From IMG/VR virus record IMGVR_UViG_3300024518_002736, positions 1 through 38,508 of that record: 38,508 nt of DNA. The stretch is one strand, 5' to 3'. The notes below the pieces were generated by a model. The model saw nothing but the letters and a program-made list of their open reading frames with translations. It did not search any database and was not told where the DNA came from. The translations under genes and the position numbers were made by a program. Position 1 is the stretch's first letter. Each line of letters begins with the position of its first letter. Positions 1-7,920 of this stretch are shown piece after piece. The stretch is from a virus.

Positions 1-48
1 GGTATGTACGGTGGCGGAATGGGTGGTATGTACGGTGGCGGAATGGGT
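1..48 (+). repeat. 24-nt perfect tandem repeat in the glycine-rich gene
   Basis: Positions 1-24 and 25-48 are identical and encode G-M-Y-G-G-G-M-G twice. They probably arose by slippage or recombination and may extend left of the window. Confidence 0.9.
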
Positions 49-414
49 GGCGGAATGCCTCCTCGACCCAGTCCTTATGGCGGAGGACTAACTGGAAGAT
101 TCGGCAACCAAATGTTTGGATCTAACCCCTACCAATATTCTCAAGGGCTGGGCTCAATGAATCAAAATTGGCAAATGAACCAATTCCCACAAACCGACCT
201 ATACAATTTAATGAATTACCAACAACAAACATTTAATCCTACAGACGAAACAACAGGCAACGGTGGCGATGGTGGAAATGGCGATGGTGGCGGTGGTGCT
301 GGTGGCGGTGGCGGTGGTCAACAACAGTACGGTGGTTATGGTGGCTACGGTGGCGGAATGGGTGGTTATGGTGGCTACGGTGGTGGGTTTAATCCGTATG
401 GGATGATGTATTAA
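1..414 (+). CDS. Glycine-rich protein, 3' part only
   Basis: The gene enters from the left edge, so its start and any N-terminal domain are unseen. The visible 137 codons are low complexity: M-Y-G-G-G and G-G-M blocks, a middle stretch rich in N, Q and Y, then long glycine tracts ending in NPYGMMY. No catalytic motif is visible. Glycine-rich tails of this kind occur in phage structural proteins, and the right end of the window lies in a structural module, so on a circular map this gene could be the last structural gene. That placement is inference. Its 3' end overlaps the convergent zinc-protein gene by 26 bp. The stop is TAA. Confidence 0.7.
   Translation, partial: GMYGGGMGGMYGGGMGGGMPPRPSPYGGGLTGRFGNQMFGSNPYQYSQGLGSMNQNWQMNQFPQTDLYNLMNYQQQTFNPTDETTGNGGDGGNGDGGGGAGGGGGGQQQYGGYGGYGGGMGGYGGYGGGFNPYGMMY
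331..390 (+). repeat. 30-nt near-perfect tandem repeat in the glycine-rich gene
   Basis: Positions 331-360 and 361-390 are almost identical and encode a G-G-Y-G-G-Y-G-G-G unit. Differences are confined to the last few bases. Confidence 0.85.
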
Positions 415-568
415 GTTGACGTTCAATAAAGGCACTAAGAAATTTTTGCCAAAACTCCTCAGTATTTAACAAACTACAATTAACACAACAAGAAAAAACA
501 TGGTTAACATGTAATGCTTTGTGTGAACGAGTCACTTTAACAGCTGCCCTACCACAACAGTGACACAT
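389..568 (-). CDS. Small cysteine-rich (zinc-ribbon-like) protein
   Basis: A 59-residue protein beginning MCHCCG. Cysteines occur as C-x-C-C near the N terminus and C-C-x-x-C around residues 27-31, with histidines between them, a plausible zinc-binding arrangement. The ATG lies one base after the stop codon of the SNF2-like helicase, so the two genes form a leftward operon and are probably translationally coupled. A longer in-frame reading starts at 658 but overlaps the helicase by almost 90 bp; the coupled start is preferred. The function is unknown. It could be a helicase partner or DNA-binding accessory factor, which is inferred from position only. Confidence 0.6.
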   Translation of the reverse strand: MCHCCGRAAVKVTRSHKALHVNHVFSCCVNCSLLNTEEFWQKFLSAFIERQLNTSSHTD

Positions 569-569
569 A

Positions 570-2027
570 TCAACGTATCCAGTCCTTCCACTCTTCTTCC
601 CCAAGGACTTGGGCTGCGATGTTTTGTTTTGCCAAAAGCGATTTAACAATTTTTTCATCTACTGTTCCCTTACACACGATGTCTATGTATGTGACTTTGT
701 TTACTTGACCTATTCTATGCGCTCGGTCTTCTGATTGTAGCCGTTTTTCAAGGTCAAAATTGTTGGAATAGTATATCACAGTAGATGCTGCAGTTAAATT
801 TATACCATACCCTCCTGTTTGTGTGTTTCCTACCATAAATCTCATAGGCGATTTAAGGTCTTGGAACTGTTTTAAGTATAACCGCCTATTGTCGTCGGAA
901 GTATCACCGAAATACGCTCCTACGGAGCTCTCTCCGTATGTTTTTTGTATTGTCTCTACAATACGGTGTATGTCGTGTCGATAGTTTGCCCAAATTATAG
1001 CCTTGCCCTCGACTTCCTCTAAAATATTCATTAATTCGTCTAGTCGCTTTGACTTTACTTCAATATTCTCTTTATCGTCAGTGGTCATAAAACCACAAGA
1101 CAACTGGTGTAGCCGAAGCATTTTAGTTAAAACAGAGGTCGCTGAAACTTGATGCCCGCCCTTTTCTTCATCATATAGCTGAGTAATCGCGTAGTTTTTC
1201 ATCTCTTTATAGGCTTTTTGTTGTTCTGGTGTGAGTTCAATCTTACGAGTCATGTATATTTTATCGGGAAGGTCTAAACAATCCTTCTTTAAAACCCTTG
1301 AACTAAACTCTAAGAGCATTTTGTTTAATTCTTCTAGGTTTTTATACCCTACCACTTGTTTAAAGGTGCGTCCTCCTGCCGTTCTATTGAGCATTTCAGC
1401 GTACCTTGCTCTAAAACTATAGTAGCTACTATAGCCCAGCAGTTCGGGGTCTAAGAATTCACATTGTGTGTAAAGATCTAAAGGACTACGAGTAACAGGA
1501 GAACCCGTCAGTATTCTTCGGTACTGTGCATACTTAGAAAGTCGAACTATATTCTTAGTTCTGCTAGCGCGTGGTGACTTGATCGTAGTACTCTCATCCA
1601 CAGCGAACAAAACCTTTTTTCCTAGTAAAAATTTTCCTGCAAATTTTGTTCCTTTGAGAGTGCTAAACGCTTCAACATTCATTACTAATATAGTAAGGTC
1701 TATACTATTTTCTAGAGCTAATTCTCTTAGTGCTTGGTTCTTCTTAGTTTCAGAAGGAGACCACTTAAAAATGCGAGCCTTGATGTAGTCAGGTAAGTGT
1801 ATTGGTATTTCCCCGCTTACCCAATTATCATACACTCCTTTAGGAGCAACAATTAAGGCGCTATCGATTTTACCCTTATTATATAGGATAGCAATATTGT
1901 CAAGAAGGATCTTGCTCTTACCACACCCCATCTCTAAAAACAGGGCATGCTCAATAGCAGACCAACTTTCTTCTAAAGCCTTACGTTGATGTTCGTAAGG
2001 TTTTGTCTTATATACAAAATCTAGCAT
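570..2027 (-). CDS. SNF2-family DEAD/DEAH-box helicase
   Basis: A 485-residue superfamily 2 ATPase of the SNF2/RapA type. Visible motifs in order are the Q-like EHQ near residue 12, Walker A G-C-G-K-S at 34-38, the Walker B variant DEST at 144-147, motif III TGSP at 174-177, motif V GYGINL and motif VI with S-E-D-R-A-H-R-I-G-Q near the C terminus. Both RecA lobes are therefore present and the ATPase should be active. In phages such proteins accompany DNA replication or recombination genes, where they probably remodel protein-DNA complexes or fork structures. It is the first leftward gene, transcribed from its own promoter at 2056-2084 and divergent from the replication operon. Confidence 0.93.
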   Translation of the reverse strand: MLDFVYKTKPYEHQRKALEESWSAIEHALFLEMGCGKSKILLDNIAILYNKGKIDSALIVAPKGVYDNWVSGEIPIHLPDYIKARIFKWSPSETKKNQALRELALENSIDLTILVMNVEAFSTLKGTKFAGKFLLGKKVLFAVDESTTIKSPRASRTKNIVRLSKYAQYRRILTGSPVTRSPLDLYTQCEFLDPELLGYSSYYSFRARYAEMLNRTAGGRTFKQVVGYKNLEELNKMLLEFSSRVLKKDCLDLPDKIYMTRKIELTPEQQKAYKEMKNYAITQLYDEEKGGHQVSATSVLTKMLRLHQLSCGFMTTDDKENIEVKSKRLDELMNILEEVEGKAIIWANYRHDIHRIVETIQKTYGESSVGAYFGDTSDDNRRLYLKQFQDLKSPMRFMVGNTQTGGYGINLTAASTVIYYSNNFDLEKRLQSEDRAHRIGQVNKVTYIDIVCKGTVDEKIVKSLLAKQNIAAQVLGEEEWKDWIR

Positions 2028-2055
2028 CTCTCTTATCTCTTAGGTTATATACATA

Positions 2056-2084
2056 AGCATAGGTATGTTTTTTAAAAAAGTAAA
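2056..2084 (-). promoter_or_regulatory. Leftward sigma-70-like promoter for the helicase operon
   Basis: On the minus strand, TTTACT (2084-2079), a 17-bp spacer and TATGCT (2061-2056). The helicase start codon is about 30 bp beyond the -10 box. It is the same class as the rightward promoters. Confidence 0.75.
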
Positions 2085-2123
2085 GGAATACACGTGACGT
2101 TGTCTTATATATTGCCTAGACTT

Positions 2124-2211
2124 AGCCAATAGCCCTCTAATAACCCCTGCTAATATAATAATTCTATAATAAAATCAAAGGCTTAACGGATAGGGTATTG
2201 GCTTATTGGCT
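2124..2211. repeat. TATTGGCT iteron-like repeats, possible origin or operator
   Basis: The divergent intergenic gap (2028-2354) contains AGCCAATA at 2124-2131 and two directly abutting copies of its complement, TATTGGCT, at 2196-2203 and 2204-2211. The same octamer recurs, again in mixed orientation, in the other long gap at 22808-22853. The sequence between is AT-rich. Repeated short sites in AT-rich gaps are typical of replication origins or repressor operators; which applies here cannot be decided from sequence. Confidence 0.5.
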
Positions 2212-2292
2212 GAAATCGGATTTGATTCAAACTTTTTTTATTTTTTCCCACTACTGGTAATATATAATACTTTTTATCTTTTTAAGAATCGC

Positions 2293-2321
2293 TTTACTTT
2301 CTATTTACTATAGTCCATACT
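2293..2321 (+). promoter_or_regulatory. Rightward promoter of the replication operon
   Basis: TTTACT at 2293-2298, 17-bp spacer, CATACT at 2316-2321. Transcription would begin near 2328, 27 nt upstream of the first start codon, with AGGAGA at 2339-2344 as ribosome binding site. Confidence 0.7.
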
Positions 2322-2354
2322 TATACCATAGTTTAGATAGGAGAGATAAAACAA

Positions 2355-2660
2355 ATGACAGTCTTTGTCGTACAAGAACCTGACGCCAGTAAGAACATAC
2401 TTTCTGCAAATGACTTTGGAGAACTAGAGTTTATTCTACCCGCTAGGGAAAACATGATGTACAGTTCTGCACCAACGGTGTCTAGGATTAAACACGCTTT
2501 AAGAAACTTCACAGACGAAGACTATTTATTATTAATCGGCGACCCTGCTGCAATTGGGGTGGCTGTCCACTTTGCTCTCAAAAATAACCGACAAAAAGCT
2601 AAACTACTAAAGTGGGACAAAAGAGAATATAGGTATTACCCAATCGAGGTTGAAGCATGA
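2355..2660 (+). CDS. Hypothetical early protein, first gene of the replication operon
   Basis: 101 residues, not recognised as a characterised family. It has a short beta-rich start (TVFVVQEP), a central amphipathic region and the segment YLLLIGDPAAIGVAVHFAL, which looks like a buried strand-turn-helix rather than a membrane span. There is no signal peptide and no metal-binding cluster. It is preceded by AGGAGA at good spacing and overlaps the next start by four bases (ATGA), indicating coupled translation. As the first gene behind the early promoter it may act on host functions or on replication, but no function is assigned. Confidence 0.8.
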   Translation: MTVFVVQEPDASKNILSANDFGELEFILPARENMMYSSAPTVSRIKHALRNFTDEDYLLLIGDPAAIGVAVHFALKNNRQKAKLLKWDKREYRYYPIEVEA

Positions 2661-3211
2661 ACGAAGTATTAGAAGAAATTATTAAAGACCAAGAAATCAA
2701 TGTTAGTGATGATGGTATTCAAACCATATCCGTATTGGCAGAGGCTCAAGTAGACCTGGAAGGGCAAATCGAGGAAAAGAATAATGAACTCAAGGTGTTA
2801 AAAGAGAAACACCGTAGAATTTCAGAAGACCAGCTTCCTGAAGCCCTTAAAGCGCTCGGCATAGCAGAATTTAAACTAAGTGATGGCACAAAAGTAAGTA
2901 CATCTATATACTATAGTGCCCGTATAACCCCAGACAATAAACAAGAAGCATTTGATTGGCTTCGCGAAAATAACTTCGCGGATCTGATTAAAAATACAGT
3001 ATCGGCTAGTTTCGGAAGAGACGAAGACGATGCTGCAAGGGAACTCCTGGATGAACTAAAGAGGAATGGGATGAATACCGCTCAAAAAGAGTGGGTAGAA
3101 CCTATGACACTTAAAGCGTTTGTTAGGGAGCAGGTGGAAAAGGGTGTTGACCTACCCTATGACGCCTTTAATATATATATTGGTCAAAGAAGCAAAATAA
3201 CCAAGAGGTAA
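2657..3211 (+). CDS. Coiled-coil early protein, possible Gam-like or DNA-binding factor
   Basis: 184 residues. Residues about 22-60 form a charged heptad-like coiled coil (DLEGQIEEKNNELKVLKEKH). The rest is mixed alpha/beta with a conserved-looking segment around GRDEDDAARELLDELK. Host-nuclease inhibitors of the Gam type are also N-terminal coiled-coil proteins of about this size found in early operons, but no diagnostic motif proves that here, so the comparison is tentative. It overlaps the upstream gene by four bases and is followed after 7 bp by the putative single-strand-binding protein. The final codons are basic (SKITKR). Confidence 0.75.
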   Translation: MNEVLEEIIKDQEINVSDDGIQTISVLAEAQVDLEGQIEEKNNELKVLKEKHRRISEDQLPEALKALGIAEFKLSDGTKVSTSIYYSARITPDNKQEAFDWLRENNFADLIKNTVSASFGRDEDDAARELLDELKRNGMNTAQKEWVEPMTLKAFVREQVEKGVDLPYDAFNIYIGQRSKITKR

Positions 3212-3218
3212 AATAACC

Positions 3219-3977
3219 ATGGAAAAAGAAACCATTGAAAGAGAACCAAGTAACCAAAGTTTGGCTACTATTGATGTTGCAGTATTAGCAGAAGACGAAG
3301 GGGCAGGACTTGAAAATGTCAGCTCTGATGATCTACTAATACCCAGCTTGAAGCTTGTTCAGAAAGGGAGCCCTTTTGTAGATCCTACAGAAAGCAACTA
3401 CACTGAAGAAGTTACGGTTGGTGACATCATCAATAGTGTGACAAACGAATTTTATGATGGATCCACTGGAATCACAGTAGTTCCTGCTGCCTATCGAAGA
3501 GTATTCTTAGAATACGTTCCGAGAGAAGCAGGGGGTGGACTAGCTGGTTTTCACGAAGACCCAGCGATCCTTTCACAAACACACAGAGACGAAATGGGTA
3601 AAGATGTACTCCCTAGCGGTAACTACATCCAAACCACTGCGAATCACTATGTGTTACTTGTAGAAGGAGAGAAGTATACGCCAGTAATGATTGCTATGTA
3701 CTCTAGTCAGCTAAAGAAATCAAGAAGATGGAACTCAATTATGGCTGGACAAAGAATAATGAATGGTGGTAAAGCCATCGTTCCTGCGTCTTATAGTCAC
3801 AAGTACCATCTTTCAACCGTTGCTGAGAAAAATAGCAAAGGTAGTTGGTTTGGCTGGAAGATCGACTTAGTGGGACAAGTAGGGGACATTCAACTCTACA
3901 ATACTGCTAAAGAGTTCGCAAAGAGCACAACAGCATCGGAAATAGCTGCAACCACTCCGACCGTAGAGTCCTTCTAA
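3219..3977 (+). CDS. Putative single-stranded DNA-binding protein
   Basis: 252 residues. The order is a flexible acidic N terminus, a predicted beta-rich core from about residue 35 (LLIPSLKLVQKGSP, then V-G-D-I-I-N) and a low-complexity S/T-rich tail ending PTVESF. Phages with an AEP-type primase often carry a protein of this general shape at this position, between early small proteins and the primase, where it serves in DNA binding during replication. No sequence-diagnostic OB-fold motif can be read by eye, so the role is inferred from context. A strong hairpin lies directly after its stop codon (3987-4016), consistent with this protein being made in excess of downstream enzymes. Confidence 0.6.
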   Translation: MEKETIEREPSNQSLATIDVAVLAEDEGAGLENVSSDDLLIPSLKLVQKGSPFVDPTESNYTEEVTVGDIINSVTNEFYDGSTGITVVPAAYRRVFLEYVPREAGGGLAGFHEDPAILSQTHRDEMGKDVLPSGNYIQTTANHYVLLVEGEKYTPVMIAMYSSQLKKSRRWNSIMAGQRIMNGGKAIVPASYSHKYHLSTVAEKNSKGSWFGWKIDLVGQVGDIQLYNTAKEFAKSTTASEIAATTPTVESF

Positions 3978-3986
3978 CTGGGGACT

Positions 3987-4016
3987 GTAGAAGGGGGGAA
4001 CACTCCCTCCTTCTAC
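3987..4016 (+). promoter_or_regulatory. Stable hairpin between the SSB-like and primase genes
   Basis: GTAGAAGGGGGGA (3987-3999) pairs with TCCCTCCTTCTAC (4004-4016) through 13 positions, one of them a G-U wobble, around the loop ACAC. There is no U-tract, so it is not a classical terminator. The primase ATG follows four bases after the stem. The hairpin may protect the upstream mRNA end or limit primase translation. Confidence 0.7.
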
Positions 4017-4020
4017 CTTA

Positions 4021-5538
4021 ATGACGAAAAATATGACGGATATACCACAAAAATTCTACAGACTCTTTAAAGGTTCTAAGAAAGCACACGGTACATTCAA
4101 CATAGAAAAAACAGCAGACATTAAGCAAAAAGGAACAGGGAAAACAATCCGTAGTGGTGGTGCAGAACTAAAACATTGGGAAGCACACATAACGGGTGAA
4201 TATGGGCTAGGCGTTATCCCCATAACCGAAGGCAACAAGGTCGGTTGGGGGTGTATTGATGTTGATGTGTACCCTTTAGATCTGGCTCATGTAGTACACC
4301 TAGTTGAAAACCAAGATTTTCCATTAGTAGTTTGCCGAAGTAAAAGTGGTGGTGCACATGTTTTCCTATTTACACAAGAACCCGTCCCAGCAGGGGACAT
4401 GCAAGATAAACTTAGGGAACTTTCTGCAGCACTAGGGCACGGGGGAGTAGAAATATTTCCTAAACAAAGAGAAATCCTAACAGAACGAAACGATGTAGGG
4501 TCTTGGCTAAATATGCCATATTTTGGAGGAGAAGGATCAACAAGGTATGGCTATAATGAAAAGGGAGAAACACTTACTCCCCAAGAATTTTTAAATTTTG
4601 TAGAAACAAGAAAAATCACACACAACGAACTCCTGAAAATAAAAGTACCTACTGTTGATGATATCGCAGGTGGTCCACCTTGTTTAAAGGTTTTACTCAA
4701 ACAAGGCTTCCCAGAAGGTACGAGGAACAATGGGTTGTTTAACGTAGGTGTATATTTAAAGAAAGCCACCCCAGATGAATGGGAAAAACAAATAGAAGAA
4801 TACAACCGCAAGTATGTGACTCCTCCGCTTCCCGCTCAAGAGGTACTAACCCTAATTAAGACACTACAAAAGAAAGACTACAATTATAAATGTTCAGACG
4901 AACCGATCCATTCATTCTGTAACCGTAACCAGTGCTTAAGGTGTAAGTTTGGTGTGGGAGATAACCACGGAACGCCTGCTTTTTCTAGCTTGGCGAAACT
5001 AGACACTGTTCCTCCTCTCTGGTTTTTATCTATTAACGACAGGCGTATTGAATTAAACACAGAACAACTACAAAACCAATTAAGGTTCCAAAGAATTTGT
5101 ATGGAACAGCTAAATATAATGCCTCCTAGGATGAACGAAAAAGATTGGCAAAATCTAATACAACACTTAATGAATAACGGCATGGAAATAATAGAAGTTA
5201 GTGACGATGCTTCTGTTGAAGGACAGTTTATGGAACTACTTGAGTCTTTCTGCACAGACTTAGCACAGGCATCGGTTAAGGATGAGATACTTCTAGGCAA
5301 ACCGTGGACAAAAGAGAGCACAACTTACTTTAGGCTAAGAGACTTAAAAGAATACCTAGTGAAACACCGCTTCACTGAAATGGAAACCAATAGGATTGCT
5401 TCTAAGCTAAGAAACATAGGGGCTAAACATGATTTCTGGAATATAAAAAAGAAGGGGGTTAATGTTTGGTCAATCCCTGCGTTTAGCTACGAAGAAATTG
5501 AATTAGCGATCCCCGAAATGGATCAGGATGGTTTCTAA
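4021..5538 (+). CDS. AEP-superfamily primase (TOTE-type primase domain)
   Basis: 505 residues. The N-terminal half has archaeo-eukaryotic primase signatures: the metal-binding pair D80-x-D82 in CIDVDVYP, the nucleotide-binding R-S-K-S-G-G-A-H-V at 106-114 and EIFPKQ at 144-149, where the third acidic site is expected. It is followed by a cysteine cluster, C291, C300, C305 and C308, which probably binds zinc or an Fe-S centre, and a helical C-terminal region of about 190 residues. The enzyme should synthesise primers for phage replication. The gene has no evident Shine-Dalgarno: the ATG sits four bases after a strong hairpin, and a second ATG lies at 4033. It overlaps the next gene by one base (TAATG). 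Confidence 0.88.
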   Translation: MTKNMTDIPQKFYRLFKGSKKAHGTFNIEKTADIKQKGTGKTIRSGGAELKHWEAHITGEYGLGVIPITEGNKVGWGCIDVDVYPLDLAHVVHLVENQDFPLVVCRSKSGGAHVFLFTQEPVPAGDMQDKLRELSAALGHGGVEIFPKQREILTERNDVGSWLNMPYFGGEGSTRYGYNEKGETLTPQEFLNFVETRKITHNELLKIKVPTVDDIAGGPPCLKVLLKQGFPEGTRNNGLFNVGVYLKKATPDEWEKQIEEYNRKYVTPPLPAQEVLTLIKTLQKKDYNYKCSDEPIHSFCNRNQCLRCKFGVGDNHGTPAFSSLAKLDTVPPLWFLSINDRRIELNTEQLQNQLRFQRICMEQLNIMPPRMNEKDWQNLIQHLMNNGMEIIEVSDDASVEGQFMELLESFCTDLAQASVKDEILLGKPWTKESTTYFRLRDLKEYLVKHRFTEMETNRIASKLRNIGAKHDFWNIKKKGVNVWSIPAFSYEEIELAIPEMDQDGF

Positions 5539-7037
5539 TGTGGAATATTGTTATTGGTCCACCTGGAACTGGGAAAACAACCTACTTGTTGGATAGGGTA
5601 GAAGAATATTTAGATAAAGGGGTGTCTCCGCATAAGATTGCCTACCTTACCTTTACTCGTAAGGCAGCAAACGAAGGACTTAATAGGGCAGTACAAAAAT
5701 TTGGCTTTGATCCTGATGAACTCCCTTATTTTAGAACCATACACTCTTTGTGTTATAGGTGGCTTAATATGAAAAGATCAGATGTTATAGGCAAAGAAAA
5801 CTATAAAGAACTGGGAGAAATACTCGGCGAAAGAATTACGGGTGGGTTCAGTAATGAAGACGGTATTGTTAAGGGCTCAACTGTTGCTGATCAGATGTTG
5901 ATGTTAGAGAACACAGCAAGAAGCAGAAACATTTCACTTACACAACAGTGGAAAGAAAGTTCCCCTAACTTCAGTTGGATGCATTTCAATTGGTTGTGCC
6001 GCAGTTATAAAACCTACAAAGAAAAAAGATACCTAATAGACTACACAGACATGTTAGAAAACTTTCTTAAAAGAAAAACAACACCAACGCTCAAGGTTTT
6101 ATTCATCGATGAGGCACAAGACCTATCTACATTGCAGTGGGACTGTGTTAAGAAGCTAGCAGAAAATTCAGAAGAAGTCTACATAGCCGGTGACGACGAT
6201 CAGGCTATCTATAAGTGGGCAGGGGCGGACGTTGATCAATTTATTTCCTTAAAGGGTAATGAAATACAATTAACTCAATCGTATAGGATTCCTAAAGCAG
6301 TACACACCTTATCACAACAAATAATAAAACGGAATAAGTTTAGGAGAGAAAAAGAATGGTTGTCTAAAGAAGAGAAAGGTTCTGTTAGTTTCCACACCTC
6401 TCCAGAACATATAGATTTGTCTAAGGGTGAGTGGCTTTTATTGGCTAGAAACAACTACTTACTGACACCAATAGAAGAATATTTAAAAACAGTTGGCGTA
6501 CTCTATGAAAGGAACCATCGAATATCTATTAGACAACGCCTACTAGACGCTATCAGAGGATGGGAAATGCTAAGAAAAGGGCAAGCGATACCCCTAGATG
6601 TAATTAAAAATATATATTATTTTATGTCTGTTGGTAGAGGTATAGAAAGAGGTAAGAAAAACCTAAGGGGAGCAGACGAAGAGTCTTTATTCAACCTAGA
6701 GATCTTAAAAAGAAACCACGGTCTTTTAGTAGACAGTATTTGGCACGAAGCATTTGATCGAGTAGGGGTGCAAGAAAGAGAGTATTTGATATCTTGCCTA
6801 AGAAAAGAAGAAAAAATAACTTCACCTAGAATAAAACTCAGTACAATTCATGCTGCAAAAGGTGGAGAGTGTGATAATGTTGTTTTGTTAACAGACATGG
6901 CTAACAGCACTTGGAAAGAATTAGGCAGAAACCCAGAGAACGAAAATAGAACATTCTATGTAGCAGTCACAAGAACTAAACAGAACCTACACGTAGTGAT
7001 GCCAAGGACACATAAACATTTTACGATCACCTATTAA
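5538..7037 (+). CDS. UvrD/Rep-like superfamily 1 helicase
   Basis: 499 residues with the complete SF1A motif set: Walker A GPPGTGKT at 7-14, motif Ia YLTFTRKAA at 36-44, motif II DEAQD at 191-195, motif III GDDDQAIYKWAG, motif IV QSYR, motif V STIHAAKGGE and motif VI YVAVTRTKQNL near the C terminus. It is shorter than cellular UvrD (about 720 residues), with the accessory subdomains reduced, as is common in phage fork helicases. It directly follows and overlaps the primase gene by one base, so the pair probably forms the priming-unwinding part of the replisome, with 3'-5' polarity expected from the family. Confidence 0.93.
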   Translation: MWNIVIGPPGTGKTTYLLDRVEEYLDKGVSPHKIAYLTFTRKAANEGLNRAVQKFGFDPDELPYFRTIHSLCYRWLNMKRSDVIGKENYKELGEILGERITGGFSNEDGIVKGSTVADQMLMLENTARSRNISLTQQWKESSPNFSWMHFNWLCRSYKTYKEKRYLIDYTDMLENFLKRKTTPTLKVLFIDEAQDLSTLQWDCVKKLAENSEEVYIAGDDDQAIYKWAGADVDQFISLKGNEIQLTQSYRIPKAVHTLSQQIIKRNKFRREKEWLSKEEKGSVSFHTSPEHIDLSKGEWLLLARNNYLLTPIEEYLKTVGVLYERNHRISIRQRLLDAIRGWEMLRKGQAIPLDVIKNIYYFMSVGRGIERGKKNLRGADEESLFNLEILKRNHGLLVDSIWHEAFDRVGVQEREYLISCLRKEEKITSPRIKLSTIHAAKGGECDNVVLLTDMANSTWKELGRNPENENRTFYVAVTRTKQNLHVVMPRTHKHFTITY

Positions 7038-7042
7038 ATCCC

Positions 7043-7071
7043 TTTACTTTGTAAAGCGGTTTTAATATGGT
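7043..7071 (+). promoter_or_regulatory. Promoter of the DNA-modification operon
   Basis: TTTACT (7043-7048), 17-bp spacer, TATGGT (7066-7071). It precedes the start codon at 7093 by about 20 bp. Confidence 0.7.
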
Positions 7072-7092
7072 ACTTTATATATAGGGTAAAAT

Positions 7093-7920
7093 ATGTTAGA
7101 TGAAAAAGTAGAAGATTTTTTTAATTATATAAACGAAAGACACGCTATCTATATAAATAAAGAAGCGGGTGCAGAATTTCCTTGGACAGAGGATAAAATA
7201 CTACAAGACTATAGTTTTTGTAATGTGTTTAGGGAACTAGATACAGTCACTATATGGCTTCGTGAAAATTGGCGTGAACCTTACGCCGATCATCCTAATT
7301 TGCCCTTTGCTATGGCTATGGCTAGACAAATTAATTGGCCACCAACACTAGCAGAAATAGGCTTTCCCGAAGAGTGGAACCCAGAACATGCTAAAAATGT
7401 TATGCGTGCCCGACAGATTAAAAAGGAAAAAGTATACACAGGGGCATACATGTTAACGGGAACGCTGGGTGGTCCAAAAATTGAACAAACTATTGATAAA
7501 ATACTAACCCCACTATATGAAAACCCACCTGAAATATATACTCATTCACTACAACGTACTTGGAGAGAGTATTTGCCATATAAAGGGTTCGCTAAGTTTA
7601 TATCTTATGAAGTTGTTACAGACCTAAGACACACTAAACACTTGAATAAGGCGAACGACATTATGTCTTGGGCTAATCCAGGTCCAGGAGCAAAGAGAGG
7701 ACTGAATAGAATCAACGGTAATGAACTTAACGAACCTATACACATTAAGAGAGCCATTGAACAAATGGAAGACCTACTAGACGACTCTAGAAAAGGACTT
7801 GAACCGTTTGTGCCTGCTTTAGAAATGAGAGACATAGAACATTGCCTCTGCGAATTTGATAAATATGAACGAACCAGACTAAACCAAGGGAGACCACGTG
7901 CAAAATACAGACCTAAGTAA
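7093..7920 (+). CDS. HMUDK/AADT helical-domain protein (putative thymine hypermodification enzyme)
   Basis: 275 residues matching the helical domain seen in 5-hydroxymethyluridine DNA kinases and alpha-glutamyl/putrescinyl-thymine pyrophosphorylases. Recognisable blocks are FPWTEDKIL-x4-SFCNVFRE-x-DTVT-x-W (residues 28-54), REPYADHPNLPFA, INWPPTLAEIGFPEEW and, near residue 195, GPGAKRGLNRI. In hydroxymethyl-dU phages these proteins modify the 5-hydroxymethyl group on DNA after replication. No P-loop kinase domain is fused to it here, so the exact chemistry (kinase partner, pyrophosphorylase or amino-acid transfer) is open. It leads a four-gene cluster with a methyltransferase, a glycosyltransferase and a thymidylate-synthase homologue, which supports a base-modification role. 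Confidence 0.82.
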   Translation: MLDEKVEDFFNYINERHAIYINKEAGAEFPWTEDKILQDYSFCNVFRELDTVTIWLRENWREPYADHPNLPFAMAMARQINWPPTLAEIGFPEEWNPEHAKNVMRARQIKKEKVYTGAYMLTGTLGGPKIEQTIDKILTPLYENPPEIYTHSLQRTWREYLPYKGFAKFISYEVVTDLRHTKHLNKANDIMSWANPGPGAKRGLNRINGNELNEPIHIKRAIEQMEDLLDDSRKGLEPFVPALEMRDIEHCLCEFDKYERTRLNQGRPRAKYRPK

